A stretch of DNA of 64,000 nt from Castanea sativa (Eukaryota; Streptophyta; Magnoliopsida; Fagales; Fagaceae), in NCBI RefSeq assembly GCF_040712315.1, contig NC_134018.1, positions 12,420,835 to 12,484,834 of the forward strand, given 5' to 3'. This document shows, one piece after another, positions 36,601-50,300 of this stretch. Numbering within the stretch: the first letter of the stretch is position 1; the number at the start of each line of letters is the position of its first letter. The notes beneath the pieces are model-generated. The model was not told where the DNA came from and made no database searches. It saw only the letters and a program-made list of their open reading frames with translations. A program made the position numbers and the translations under genes.

Positions 36601-39600
36601 GGGTTTTGGGGTGAAATGGAGGGGATGGATTAAGGCTTGCGTTTCGTCTGTCCGTTTCTCAGTCCTAGTAAATGGTTCCCCTGAAGGTTTTTTTGGTAGC
36701 TCTCGTGTGTTGAGACAAGGGGATCCTCTATCTCTGTTGTTGTTTCTATTGATAATGGAGGTTTTAAGTAGACTTTTGAAGAAGACAGAGGAGTGTAATC
36801 TTATTCGGGGATTCCAGGTGGGCGTTGTGAACTCTGCTGGGGTGAGTATTTCCCATCTGTTATTTGCGTTTGACACCATCTTATTTTGTGAGGCCTCTAG
36901 GGAGCAGCTCCTGTCAATAAGGTTGGTGTTGTCTTGTTTTTAGGCGTTTACGGGTTTGAAGGTCAATGTTGGGAAAAGCGAGATTGTCCCCGTTGGGGAG
37001 GTGAATAATCTAGATGCTTTGGCTAATGTGCTTCATTGTAGAGTAGGCAGTTTGCCTATGAAATATTTGGGGATGCCGTTGGGTTCTTCTTTTAAATCTC
37101 CCTTGATTTGGAATCCTATTTTGGAAAAGATGGAGAAGAGGCTCTCTGGGTGGAAGCGTCTCTATTTATCTAAGGGTGGTAGTCTCATGTTACTAAAGAG
37201 TACTCTCTCGAGTCTCCCGACATACTTTCTATCTCTCTTTACTATTCCTAAAGCAGTGGCGACTAGATTGGAAAGTATTCAGAGGAATTTCCTTTGGGGG
37301 TCTTTTGAGGGGGGTTTCAAATATCCTTTGGTGGCATGGGATAAGGTGTGTTTACCCGTTGAGATGGGTGGATTGGGGTTAAGAAAGGTGGTGCCGTTTA
37401 ATCAGGCTTTATTAGGGAAGTGGCTATGGAGATATGGACATGAAGATACCCACTTGTGGCTTCGTGTTATCTCCTCAAAATATGGCGAGGGTCAAGGGGG
37501 GTGGAGGACTAGTGTTTGCAGGAGGTCTCATGGGTGCGACCTTTGGAGAAGCATTAACGAAGGTTGGGAGAACTTTTCTAAGCATCTATCTTTTGTAGTG
37601 GGGGAAGGCACTCGTATCCGCTTTTGGCATGACAGGTGGATTGGTGACGCTACTCTAAAAGTTTTCTATCTTGAGCTCCATGTGTGTTCAGCGGTCAAGG
37701 ATGCATGTATCTCTGAGGTTTTGTGGATTCCAGAAGGGGATACTGTTAGAGTGTGGAATTTAACGTTTTATAGAGCTTTTGAAGATTGGGAGTTGGCTAC
37801 TTCGTATTCTCTTCTCCGGCTTATCCAATCTCGTATTCCACAGGGTAGTAGGAGAGATACCCTTTACTGGCGGCTTAAAGGGGATGGTAAGTTTAACACT
37901 CGGTCTTACTACCTCGCGATCCGAGGTGCTTCGAATTCTTGGCTTCCTTGGAAGGGGGTTTGGAAACCAAAGATCCCAAAGCGCGTAGCGTTCTTTTTGT
38001 GGTCTGCTGCTCATGGTCGGATCCTCACCTTGGACAACCTTATGCTTAAGGGTCGGCCTTTGGTTAATAGGTGTTGTTTGTGTTGCAAGGATGGGGAGTC
38101 GGTTAACCACCTTCTTCTGCATTGTCCTGTTACCCATTCCCTATGGTCTTGTATGCTTCAGGCCTTTGGGATTCTTTGGGTTATGCCAGGATCGGTGGCG
38201 GATTTGATATCTTGCTGGCATCAGTGGCATGGAAAGTATAAGTCGAACATATGGAGCTTGGTTCCAGGGTGCTTAATGTGGATTGTGTGGTTGGAACGAA
38301 ATCGTCGTTCTTTTGAGGACAAAGAGAAGACTTTGGTTGAGTTAAATCTTTTATGTCAGCGTAGTCTCTTAGAGTGGTCTCGTTGTTGGGGCTTTATTAA
38401 TTGCTCTTCTCTCTCTGAGTTTTTGTCTTCCCTTAGCTTAGTTTCCTAGTAGCTTTTTTCTTGTTGTTCATCATCATGAACTTCTTGTATGTCTTTTTTT
38501 CTATCATTTATAATAGCTTTCTGATTACCTATCAAAAAAAAAAAACAAAGAAAGAGAGCTAAGGAAAAGAGAAAGAGAGTCACTAGATGTGAGTCCCCAA
38601 GCCCTAGCCCAATCAAATAGGGAACCAAAAAATAGAGCAAGCATTTGGTCCTCGGATCTATCCAAATCCTCAAACGTCCGCCGATTGCGTTCCTTCCAAA
38701 TGCACCACATCAAACACAATGGAACTAAGTTCCAACTGTAAGAAGAATGCTTCCCCAACCAATTCCACCAACTAAAAAGAAAATTTGACACCGTACATGA
38801 GGGAACCCAAGAAATCCCAAAAATCCTAAAGACAAAACACCACAGCCAATGAGCCTTTCCACAATGTAACAACAAATGATCCACTGTCTCACCACAGCAA
38901 CGACACATAATGCACCAGTCGACGAAGTCAAAACCTCTAAGTCGCAGGTTATCTCTTGTGAGGATCCTATCCCATGTAGCTGTCCAGACAAAGAAAGATA
39001 CACGACGGGGTGCCTTAGCCTTCCAAATGCCTTTCCAAGGAAAAACAGCAGCAGAAGAACCATGTAACTTATGATAATATGAACAAATTGTAAAATCCCC
39101 ATCTTTTTTCAACTTCCATTTCACACGATCACCATCAGTCCCTGAAGGTAAATTGGATGCCAAGAGACGAAGGAACTCGTCCACCACATTTGCCTCCCAA
39201 TCGTTAGGACCACGATTGAAGCGAACGTCCCAAATTCTTTTTTTTTGATAAGTAAGAATAATATATATACGAAGGTTACTCTATGCCTGAAAAACACATA
39301 GCAACCCAGAAATACAAGAAAAAGAAAACAAAGAGAAACAAGAGAGAAAACCAAACAACAAAGAAATTACAATAGGAGAAGGGAACAAAGAAAAGAGGTG
39401 AGGGAATCACTAGACGTGAGTCCCCACGCCCGAGACCAATCAAATAGAGTTCCACAAAAAGAAGCAAGCAACTGATCACTAGAGCTATCCAAGTCCTCAA
39501 AAGTCCTCCGGGAGAGGCATGGTTTGGATTGGTTAGGCTTTATCCATGAACTGGATGTTTGATGTGAGATCTTACTATCAAGAATAGATTTCTTTTGGAG

Positions 39601-40270
39601 AGCAATTAGGAAGACAAAATCTCTAAAGAAGGTTGAAGTCTTTGTTTGGACAGTTGTTCATGGTAAAATCTTGATGGTGGATAACCTTTGTAGGCAAAAC
39701 ATAATCATGGTTGGTTGGTGTTGTATGTGCAAAAAGTTGCTGGGAGACAATTAATCATCTTTTCTTGCATTGTGCTATAGCTAATGAGATTTGGCTGCTG
39801 CCAATGAACTCTAGCTTAAATTGATTTACTTTTCTTATAATAATGGGATGTAACATACCAATAAAAAACAGAGCTTGGATCTCTAGGTTTTTGCCTTACT
39901 GAAGTTTATTGGGTAATGCCAAATTCAGTGATGTATCTTTTAGGCTAGGTAATGTTAAGAAACATTTTATGTGTGGTATGCTATTCCATTATGTTTGACA
40001 TGGTGTTTTTGGAGGGGGAGAACTTCTATGATGCTTGAAGGAGTTAGACCACATTGTTTGGGACTTCTATTCTTAAGATCCTTGTCTGAATGGTTAAGGG
40101 GTATTGGAGATCTCGCTTGTAATTCTTTTAGTTTTTTTAATAAAAAATTAATTAATACACACGCACACACACACACACACACTTTGTAACTTCATATGTT
40201 CGTTTTTTGGTTGTGCACTTGTATAACCCCTCTTGTACTATGGCTTTGCCCTTCTTTCGTGATTGGTATG

Positions 40271-40314
<44 letters not shown>

Positions 40315-43300
40315 TTGTCATTCTTGAATCCATGGTCTTATACTCCACCTTGTTCTTACAAGAGGAGGTGTAATTTGAGCTAGGGTTTCATCATTCTTTC
40401 ATCATTTAAAATTTTTTTTACTTATTGAAAAGAGATTCACTCTTTTTATGACTTTTTATTTTTTTTATTTATTTAAATTTTTATAAGTACTGTTCTTACA
40501 GTCTTGCCACCACTAAGTCCTTTAAACACCAAACTAAATCCAAGAATCTTTCAGGAACTTATCAAGAAACCTAATATAGTGCTGAATTTCTTAAGGATCC
40601 TGCATCATATAGGTCTCAAAGCCTATTACACAATTCTATCCCATGTCATCCATCCTACTTTACCTAACGGGTGTAGTGCTAGTAGTATGACGAGCTTTGA
40701 TATACTTCCTTAGCCCAATTTGTAGGAAAGATTTGGAATTAGCACCCTTCGTCAAATCCAATGTTCAAGGTTAGAAAGAAGCTTTCAATGATTACCTAAA
40801 AAATTCACGATGTATTTTCCAAGCTTTGAGGTAGCCCTCTCCTGTCACTTTTCCTTGGAAGGGTATTTGGGGAGTGAAGGGGGGCCCTCAGAGAGTGTCC
40901 TTTCTTATTTGGATGGCAGTGTGGGGGAAGATCCTTGTGACAATCTTAGGAAGGGAGAATATACTATCGTGGTTTGCTGTTGTATGTGTCGGTATAGTGG
41001 GGAGGGGGTGAATCACCTTTTGATTCATTGCAAGGTGGCTTATCAATTGTGGTGTTTTGTATTGATGTCTTTTGGCATCTCCTGGGTATTTCCAAGGAGT
41101 GTGAAAGATATTTTGTTTGGTTGGCAGAGTTGTTTTGGAAAAAATTTGTTGGATATTTGCAATATGGTTCCCCTTAGTTTGATGTGGACCCTTTGGTGAG
41201 AACGGAGTAGGAGAACGTTTTTGGACTTGGAGAGTTCTAGGTACTAGCTTCTAGCTCATTTTGTTGGGACTTTGTTTGATTGGTCTCTAGCTCGGGGAGG
41301 CATGAATAGATATTCTGTTCCTATGTTTATTGAGTCATTTTGTATGAAGTAGTCTCTTTTCAATAAAACTTCCTTATCAAAAAAAAAGTTTATGAATCAA
41401 AAAGTTCCTCAAATAATGTTATTGAGTACAAACTCTATAGTTTTTCCATGCATATTAATATTAAGGATAAAATGATTACATTAATAGGAACAGGATTGGT
41501 TCTGAGTGGCCTTGTCAGTTATATAAAAAGCGCACCTAGTTGCTAAAGAAGTGCCAGGTGCAGTGAGGCACAATTGGAGGAATATTTAGTGCTGAAGGTG
41601 CAAAGTTAAGGAGATCTTTCTAATAATATTATTAGTTTAGTTTCATTCTAGTCAATATTTTTGTTTTATGTATTTCATTTTTCACTCCTTTAAGATTGAC
41701 TGGCTTGAGGAGAAAATTTATGAACTATAGGTGATTCAAGAATTGTTGACGAGTTACACGTAAAATCTTTTGATCCTTGTTCTTCTTTGGTTCAACCTCT
41801 GTTTCTTTCTCTTGATCTTGCAGCAATAATAGCTAGACAATAATGTTATTAATAAATGGGGTATCATTTTCCTTTTGTAATGGACAATGTTTCAACCATT
41901 AATGCGCCAAGATATTCCTTATCTTGGTTGGTTAACCAGTTTGGAGAAGCGTTTGACTCTTTTCTCTCCCCAAGCATTTTTGGGAATTTCATGTATTAAA
42001 AATGCACCAGACTCTGCTTCAGCTTGGACATGTACCTAGGCTGTTGGAGTCCCCAGTACCTTATAGTGTGCCTTTTGACTTCAAATATTTATGGCCTTTT
42101 TTTATGACATGTGAGGCATTTAATAAGAAGAAAAAAAAAACCCAAAATTCAGCATTTATATGTCTACTCAGGTTTGATCAACATGCCTTTTAAGAGGTAC
42201 ATGTAATCAGACGGAATTCCTTGCACATAATCAGCCTTTTGCTTTTCATGTGCTTTGTTTTCCACTTTTGTATGTTTTTCATTCTCAATTATTTCCATTT
42301 ACCTTGTATAGGTTTTGCATTGGTTACTTAGATGCTACATGGAGCCTCATTCAATTGATTGGAGACTCTACTTTCAATGTAAGTGGCTAGTATATGAACA
42401 TTATATATCTACTTAATTTTCTCACATTACTCTCATTTGTTGTTTGCAGTTATGTATCATTATCAATAGTGGCTCTAGTTCATCCTCTACTCTTCTATGT
42501 TTAGTTTCTTATGTTATTCTTGGAATTATCGTTTTGTGTAACATGTGAATCTTAGGATGAACAACGAAGGCTGTCCTTGTATGCTGCCTTGTTCCTCCCA
42601 TTTAGGAAGACCATATATAAAGATAACAAGGCCAAAAAGGTACTATCTTTATCCCTTTTCTTATCCATTGTGTTTGTGGCTTCCATCTTACCGGTTGAAT
42701 GGCATGTTGTACTAGCATTATCATTATTGCACATGTAGCAAAGTGCATTGTTCAACTGGTATTAGTAACTATGTTGTTTTGACAATACAGATTCATTGAC
42801 TCTTCTTTCTTTTGGTGTTATCAATCCCTTCCCCCCAAAAGGGGAAAAAATATTTATATATATAAAATCCCAGGACTAGGTTTTTTGGGAGAACAGGACT
42901 GAATATGTTTTAAAGAAGTGTAATAAAAATCTTTGTAATGTTCGTCTTTGATTGGTTCGTCTTTGTAATGTTCCATGCTTGATCTTAAGCTTCTTTTTTT
43001 CCGAACCTTACTTGATTGGTTCTCTGTGTGGAGAAGCCATCCTTTTCTTTCTATTTTGGATTTTCTTGACTTTTGTAATGTTCGTCTTTGATTTGTTCCC
43101 CCTTGTATACTCCCTATGTACTTGGGTGACTTTCTCTTTTTAATATCAATGAAATTATCTTTATTACTTATCAAAAAAAAAAAAAAATCTTTGTTACCAA
43201 AACAAAGATTTTTCTCTCTCTTGGGTGAAATAGCCTAGCTGAAATGATTCTTGTTGTCTCCCGTACTGGGAGCTGAATAATGTAATCCACAAAGTGAGTG

Positions 43301-44279
43301 GTCATCTATTGTGCTGCCACTGCAGCAGCTGTTACTCTGCTTGAATCTTAAGTGGAAATGACCTGGTGGGTTCCTTCTATTGTTATATGTCTTGATTGGT
43401 TTTCTTGGTTTTAGGGAGAATGATACTGAAGAAAGGAGTAAGAGTTTAATCCTTGGTAACTTTTTTTAATATTTTAGTTCAAGGGCCAAAGTATAATATT
43501 TTGGAATTTTTTAGATTATTCCTTAATTATGCTTTTGAGTGACTGATAATAATTGCTGTACTTGATATATATGCTTGTTCCTGAATGTAGCTTTCCAAGT
43601 TTTTTAGATTATTCCCTAATTATGCTAGAGTTCGTTCTTGAACTACAGATACCTGTTGTCAATTACATTTTCCGGGAGTCTCTTAAGCGAAAAGCCAGTG
43701 ATGCTGAGACAGTAAGCTTAAGCCTACTCTCTCTAACATTAGATATTTTGGTTTAAATTACAAGTTCTAATGTAAATTATTTCAGTATTTCTTTAATTTG
43801 CAGATATATAATAGTTTGGTCACAATTTTTCCTTTACTGTAGGTTTTAAATCTACACAGTGCATTGGACAAATTCTTATCTTTGATTCCTTTCCTAGTGT
43901 CTGATGGGAACATCCAACCCATTGAAGTTAATTGGGGAACAGGATTGGATGATGTCCCTCTTACTTCAAAACTTCGGGTACTGACAGGTATTGTTTCTAT
44001 ATACTGCATTGTATATCCTTTTTTCAATATCTGCAGAATCAAGATTCCGTTTCTAATTGTTGTGGGCAAAACCTTAATTAAAGTCTATTGAAGTTCTGTT
44101 TTGTTTAGTGCATCCACTATTAGCCTTTAAACAGTTTAGTAAAATTGTATCTCCATTCAGGTAATAATTCATAAAGACAACTTGCATGCCTGCGTGTGTT
44201 CAAAGAAACCCAGCAGAATTACTTTGTACGGTCAAGGGAATGGTATAGTGGAAAATTTGTAGCATAAACACACACACAC

Positions 44280-44313
<34 letters not shown>

Positions 44314-47300
44314 CCCCATCCCCAAAAAGAAAAGGAAAGATAGGAAATGGAATAGAATTAGAAATATTAACTCATGAGTAATTGAACTTTGATGCACTGA
44401 TCTTTCCATTTGTAGTATTGCTTGATTAGTTTGGATTCTGGAACCATAGAAAACTTGTAAATGAAGATAGTTAATAGTAATAGGAGGATTGCTTTGCAAT
44501 CTTTACCTAAATTAATAGAGGATAGAACTCTACTGATTATGGGTGGTTCCACTTTTTTCTTCATTGAATCCAAAACTTTTGAGTTTTCCATTGTGGAGGG
44601 GGGTTCTTTTTTCTCTTTACGGATTTTTGAGAGAGGACATTCCTCAATGCGCTCTGTGTTTCTGGGGAAGGAGAGTGCACATCGATTCATGATCCTTTTG
44701 GAGGATTTACATTCTAAGAAATCACCTGATCAATATGCAAGAACTTTTAGAGAAGGTAACTTGGTGTACATCCTTCAACTGGGGTCAAATGCACATGGTA
44801 AGTTTCTAATGGTATCAGAACTTCTTCATGGTCGCCGGAAGGGTACTATAGTGATACCAGAAGGAAGATTGGGATGTGGTTGGCACTATTTCGGTATTAA
44901 TCTGAGGAAAATATTGAGACCAGACTCTCTGGTCAGCCAGGGATCTTCTCGGAGAACTCAGGGTGCTACAGAGGTGGAGGCGCCGGTGGAGGGTGACAGC
45001 TCCCTTATGCAAGGTGGTGAGACAAACAAAGGGAAACCAAACACTGTTGTCTCATCCTATGCATCAGTGGTGGTGGGGCAGCGGAATAATACCACCGTCA
45101 GAGGGGTTGAAGGGAAGAAGAAAGCTGCGTTGGGAGGGGTGAAGATTTGGTCAGAAAGCAGTCGCAATTTCAGCAAGAATAGTGTCCTAGGACAGAGGGA
45201 GCAGGTTGGAAAGAAGATTGTGTCAGATTCAAGATGTGCTTACCGTGATTCTTGCAAGGCTAGTTCTCTCGGGCAGAGGGAGCTTCTAGGGGTGAAGATT
45301 TTGTCAACGGTAAAGGATATTGATAGTGATGGGAAGAAATCTGAGTTATCGTTGGACCTCTTTATGCGATTGGAACGTGGGTTAGATGGGAGTTGGGCTA
45401 TTGTGTGGTCTGAGGTAAATGAAGTGGGCCCAAACTCATTTAAACCCTCAAAGCCCATTAAGCATATTCCCTCCAGCCCCAATGTTCCAGCCAAGCCCAG
45501 TAGAGAGTGGAGGCCACGTAAAAATCCAAAAATGTTGAACCCAGCCCACTGCCAGAGCTCTGATGTAGTTTCGGGATCCAGACTTAAGATGCTGATGGAG
45601 GATCTGGTTCCGAGAGTGGGTCTAGTGGGCTCGTGTTCAAGGGAGGAAGAGACGTGGTCGGCGACGGCGTGTGGCGAAGACCCAATGACCGGAATAGTTG
45701 GTGAGGCCCCTTGCGGCGCCGATAAAGCTATTATCGACGCCGGCAAGGAGCTGACTAGGCTTTCGAGCCCAGATACTGGATCGCCTCATCGGTTCGGGTT
45801 TTTGGAGCTGGGTGTCACCGGCGACTTGGTGGTTGGCTCGGACTTGGTTAGGAATGGGCCGGTGAGTAATGGTCTGATGTCTTTTGTAGACTTGGGTAAC
45901 ATGTTGGAGGTTCAGCTTGGGGAAGGGGAAACAATTGTGGAAGAGGTGGATTCAGTTGGGTATTTTCAGGCAGATTCTGGGCTCTCCATTCTTCCTAGGG
46001 AGTCCAATGGGGGGGTGGTCAGTGGTGGTGGCAGTGGAGAGAACGATAATTGTGTGTTGGACTGTGAACCTCTGTCTCTTTGGGTTCCTTTTGATCCAAA
46101 CGTGGGTACTTTGACTCAGGATTTTGTAGAGGGAGCACAGAGGAATGTATCTGGTCCACACTTGGATTGGGTATCCAAGCTGATGAAAAAATTCTGTAAA
46201 TTGGTGGGGTTCCCTATTGTGAAACATGAAGCTCAATGTTTGACCCTTTTTAGCATACTTGAACAGGACTGCCTCAAGGTGAAGGACGAAGAGGTGGCTA
46301 AGAGACCTGCTAAGTCAGGGACACGAGGCCTTAGGGAGCTTAAGGGGCTGATTTCAGATGTCAATTATGAGGGGGCCATTGCTAGGAGTAAGAGCAGAGA
46401 CTCTTTGACTGACTTGGGGGGTGCTAGTAGTTTTAAATGACGACACGATTGCTTTCTTGGAATGTAAGGGGGCTTAATAATCCCCGGAAGAGAGAGGTGT
46501 GTAAGAACCTTCTAAAAGAGTGGAAGTGCGATTTTGTGTGTATTCAAGAAACAAAAGTTTCGTCTATTGATGGGGTCTTTGTTCGGAGTTTATGGGGTAG
46601 TCCGTTCACTGATTGGGCTGCTTTGGATGCTGTGCAGTCTTCAGGTGGGGTCTTGCTGATTTGGGATAAGAGGGTTTTTGAGAAGTTGGATATTAGTGTG
46701 GGTCAATTCTCTATCAGTGTTTTATTGAGAGGAGTGGTGGATGATTTTGTGTGGGCTTGTTCAGGTGTGTATGGACCTAATGACAATGGGCAACGGCCTA
46801 ATTTGTGGGGGGAGTTGTCTCAGGTGCGCGCTAGGTGGCCTGTGGCGTGGTGTCTGGTAGGTGATTTTAATATTATCAGATACCCAAGTGAGAGACTTGG
46901 CTGTGAGACTTTCAGCCCCGCTATGCACGCATTCTCAGATTTCATAGAGAATAATTCCTTAGTTGATTTACCTTTAGAGGGGGCTTCGTTCACTTGGTTT
47001 AGAGATTCCGGTCTTCCCTCTATGTCAAGAATCGACAGGGCCTTGGTCTCTCCTGATTGGGAGGAGCACTTCGAGAATGTATCCCAACGGGTACTTCCCC
47101 GTATTCTTTCAGACCACTGCCCTCTTCTGCTGGAAGCTGGTGTTGTTCGGCGTGGACGAAGTGCCTTTAAATTTGAGAACATGTGGTTAAAGGATGAGGG
47201 CTTTGTTGATAGAGTTAAGCAGTGGTGGGGTAGCTACAGTTTTGAGGGCTCTCCAAGCTTCATCTTGGCCCAAAATTTGAAGGCTCTAAAAGCAGATTTA

Positions 47301-50300
47301 AAAAAGTGGAACAGAGAGGAGTTTGGTGATTTGGCTTTTAGAAAGAAGAACATGCTGACTGAGCTGATGGGGTTAGACCTGAGAGAGGAGCTAGTGGGTC
47401 TTTCTAGTGAGGATCAGATTCGGCGTCTCCAACTCAAAGGGGACATAGAGCACTTGGCTACTCTTGAGGAGACTTCCTGGAGGCAAAAGTCGAGGGCCTT
47501 ATTCGTGAAAGAGGGAGATAATAATACTCGGTTTTTCCATAGATTAGCAAACTCCCATAGAAATGCTAATCAAATTAAAAGGATGGAGGTGAACGGTATC
47601 CTTTATGAGGATGAGAATGATGTACGCTCTCAAATAGTCCTCTTTTACCAAGAGTTGTATAAGGAAACTGAGGTGGGGCGTCCTTCTATGGATGGGTTAG
47701 AATTTGCCCGTATTGAAGAGGAGGATCGGGTGTCTCTAGAGAAGGAGTTTACAAAGGAGGAAGTCTTCCAGGTTCTAAAGGAGTTGGAGGGGGATAAAGC
47801 CCCGGGTCCTGACGGCTTTACCATGGCCTTTTTTCAGAATTGTTGGAGTGTCGTGGAAAGGGATGTAATGGATTTTTTTGAAGATTTTCATCGGCATTCT
47901 TCGTTTGAAAGGTCTTTAAATGCTTCGTTCCTCACTTTAATTCCTAAGAAGTGCAGTGCCGTTAACATTAAAGACTTTCGCCCCATTAGTTTGGTGGGTA
48001 GTGTTTATAAGCTGTTGTCTAAGGTGCTGGCTAATAGGATGAGGAGGGTTTTGGATAATCTCATTTCTGAGACTCAGAATTCGTTTGTTGGCGGAAGGCG
48101 GTCCCGGATTACGTGCTTATTGCTAATGAATGTTTGGATAGCGGAGGTTGAAGAGCAGAATTCCGGGTGTGGTTTGCAAGCTGGATATTGAGAAAGCTTA
48201 TGATCACGTAAACTGGGAGGCCCTGTTTTATTTGTTGGGCCGGATGGGTTTTGGGGAGAAATGGAGGGGGTGGATTAAAGCTTGCGTTACGTCTGTTCGA
48301 TTCTCAGTCCTTGTAAATGGTTCCCCTGAGGGTTTTTTTGGTAGCTCTCGTGGGTTGAGACAAGGGGATCCGCTATCTCCGTTGTTATTTCTTTTGATAA
48401 TGGAGGTTTTAAGTAGGCTTTTGCAGAAGACAGAGGAGTGTTATCTTATTCGGGGTTTCCAGGTGGGAGCTGTGAATTCTGCTGGGGTGAGTATTTCCCA
48501 TCTGTTATTTGCGGATGACACCATCATATTTTGTGAGGCCTCTAGGGAGAAGCTACTGTCAATTAGGCTGGTGTTGTCTTGTTTTCAGGCGTTTACGGGT
48601 TTGAAGGTCAATGTGGGGAAAAGCGAGATTGTCCCCGTGGGGGAGGTGAATAATCTTGATGCTTTGGCTAATGTGCTTCAATGTAGAGTAGGTAAATTGC
48701 CTATGAAGTATTTGGGGATGCCATTGGGTTCTTCTTTTAAGTCCCCCTTGATCTGGAATCCTATTTTGGAAAAGATGGAGAAGAGGCTCTCTGGGTGGAA
48801 GCGTCTCTACTTATCTAAGGGTGGGAGGCTCATGTTAATTAAGAGTACTCTCTCATGTCTCCCGACTTACTTTCTATCCCTCTTTACTATTCCTAAAGCT
48901 GTGGCGGCTAGATTGGAATATATTCAGAGGAAGTTCCTTTGGGGGTCTTCGGAGGGGGGCTTCAAATATCCTTTGGTGGCCTGGGATAAGGTGTGTCTTC
49001 CCGTCAAGAAGGGTGGATTGGGGTTAAGAAAGGTGGTGTCGTTTAATCAGGCTTTATTAGGGAAGTGGTTGTGGAGATATGGCCACGAAGATACCCACCT
49101 GTGGCGTCGTGTTATTTCTTCTAAATATGGCGAGGGGCTAGGGGGGTGGAGGACTAGGGCTTGCAGGAGGTCCCATGGGTGCGGCCTTTGGAGAAGCATT
49201 AACGAAGGTTGGGAGAACTTTTCTAAGCATCTTTCATTTGTAGTGGGGGAAGGCACTCGTATCCGTTTTTGGCATGACAGGTGGGTTGGTGACGCTACTC
49301 TAAAAGTTCTCTATCCTGAGCTTTATGAGTGTTCATCGGTCAAGGATGCCTGTATCTCAGAAGTTTTGTGGATTCCAGAAGGGAATGCTTGTTAGAGTGT
49401 GGAATATAACGTTTTATAGAGCTTTTGAGGATTGGGAGTTGGCGGCTTCGTATTCTCTTCTCGGCTTATCAAGCTCGTATCCCTCAGGGTAGTAGGAGAG
49501 ACATCCTTTATTGGAGGCTTAAAGGGGATGGTATGTTTGATGCTCGGTCTTATTACCTCGCGATCCGGGGTGCTTCGGATTCTTGGCTTCCTTGGAAGGG
49601 GGTTTGGAAACCTAAGATCCCTAAGCGGGTGGCGTTCTTTACGTGATGCCTTTGCTCATAGCCGGATTCTCACCCTGGATAACCTCATGCTTAAGGGTAG
49701 GCCTTTGGTTAATAGGTGTTGTTTGTGTTGCATGGATGGGGAGTCGGTTAACCACCTTCTCTGCCTTGTCCCGGTTACCCACTCCCTATGGTTTTGGATG
49801 CTTCAGGCCTTTGGGATTCCTTGGGTTATGCCAGGATCGGTGGCGGATTTGATCTCTTGCTGGCATCAGTGGCATGGAAAGGATAAGTCGGACATATGGA
49901 ATTTGATTCCAGGGTGCTTAATGTGGACTGTGTGGTTGGAGCGGAATCGCCGTTCCTTTGAGGACAAAGAGAAGACCTTGATTGAGCTAAATCTTTTATG
50001 CCAGCGTAGTCTATTAGAGTGGTCTCGGTGTTGGGGGTTTACTAATTGCTCTTCTCTCTCAGTGTTTATGTCCTCTCTTAGCTTTGTTCCCTAGTAGCTT
50101 TTCTCATTCTCTTGTTGTTCATCATCATGAACTTCTTGTATGACTTTCTTTTTCTCATTTATATAAGCTTTCTGATTACTTATCAAAAAAAAAAAGTAAT
50201 AGGAGAACAATATGAGAGAGAGACCCATAAGAGAATGAAAATGAAGGGAGGAAATAAATGTAATAAATAAGTTTAGAACAATTACAATTCTACTGTGTTT

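Larger units (their letters stand above)
33942..38544 (+). mobile_element. LINE-A: 5'-truncated L1-type LINE
   Basis: Flanked by a 13-bp target duplication ACAAAGAAAGAGA (33929-33941 and 38545-38557) and ending in an A-tail. It is collinear with LINE-B (44487-50194) from B position about 45525 to its end, with ORF2 roughly 93-95 percent identical by eye. It therefore lacks the first third or more of ORF1. It inserted into the older minus-strand LINE-C. It lies in the sense orientation inside intron 7 of the CCA-enzyme gene. Confidence 0.93.
44487..50194 (+). mobile_element. LINE-B: near-complete 5.7-kb L1-type LINE
   Basis: Flanked by an 11-bp target duplication AGTAATAGGAG (44476-44486 and 50195-50205) and ending in an A-tail after CTTATC. 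It contains an intact ORF1 (44539-46440) overlapping ORF2 (46437-50094) by ATGA. The 5' UTR is only about 50 bp, so the copy may be slightly 5'-truncated. It lies in intron 11 of the CCA-enzyme gene, sense orientation. Different target duplications from LINE-A show two independent insertions of one family into the same gene. Confidence 0.95.

Noticed and set aside
36583..38137. Minus-strand frames opposite LINE-A ORF2
   Set aside because: Antisense shadows of the reverse transcriptase and zf-RVT coding region.
40504..40713. A 69-codon plus-strand frame in intron 7
   Set aside because: It lies between decayed LINE pieces, shows no conserved motif and resembles nothing recognisable.
45240..47182. 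Long minus-strand frames opposite LINE-B ORF1 and ORF2
   Set aside because: They are shadows of the real plus-strand LINE frames and have no domain signature.
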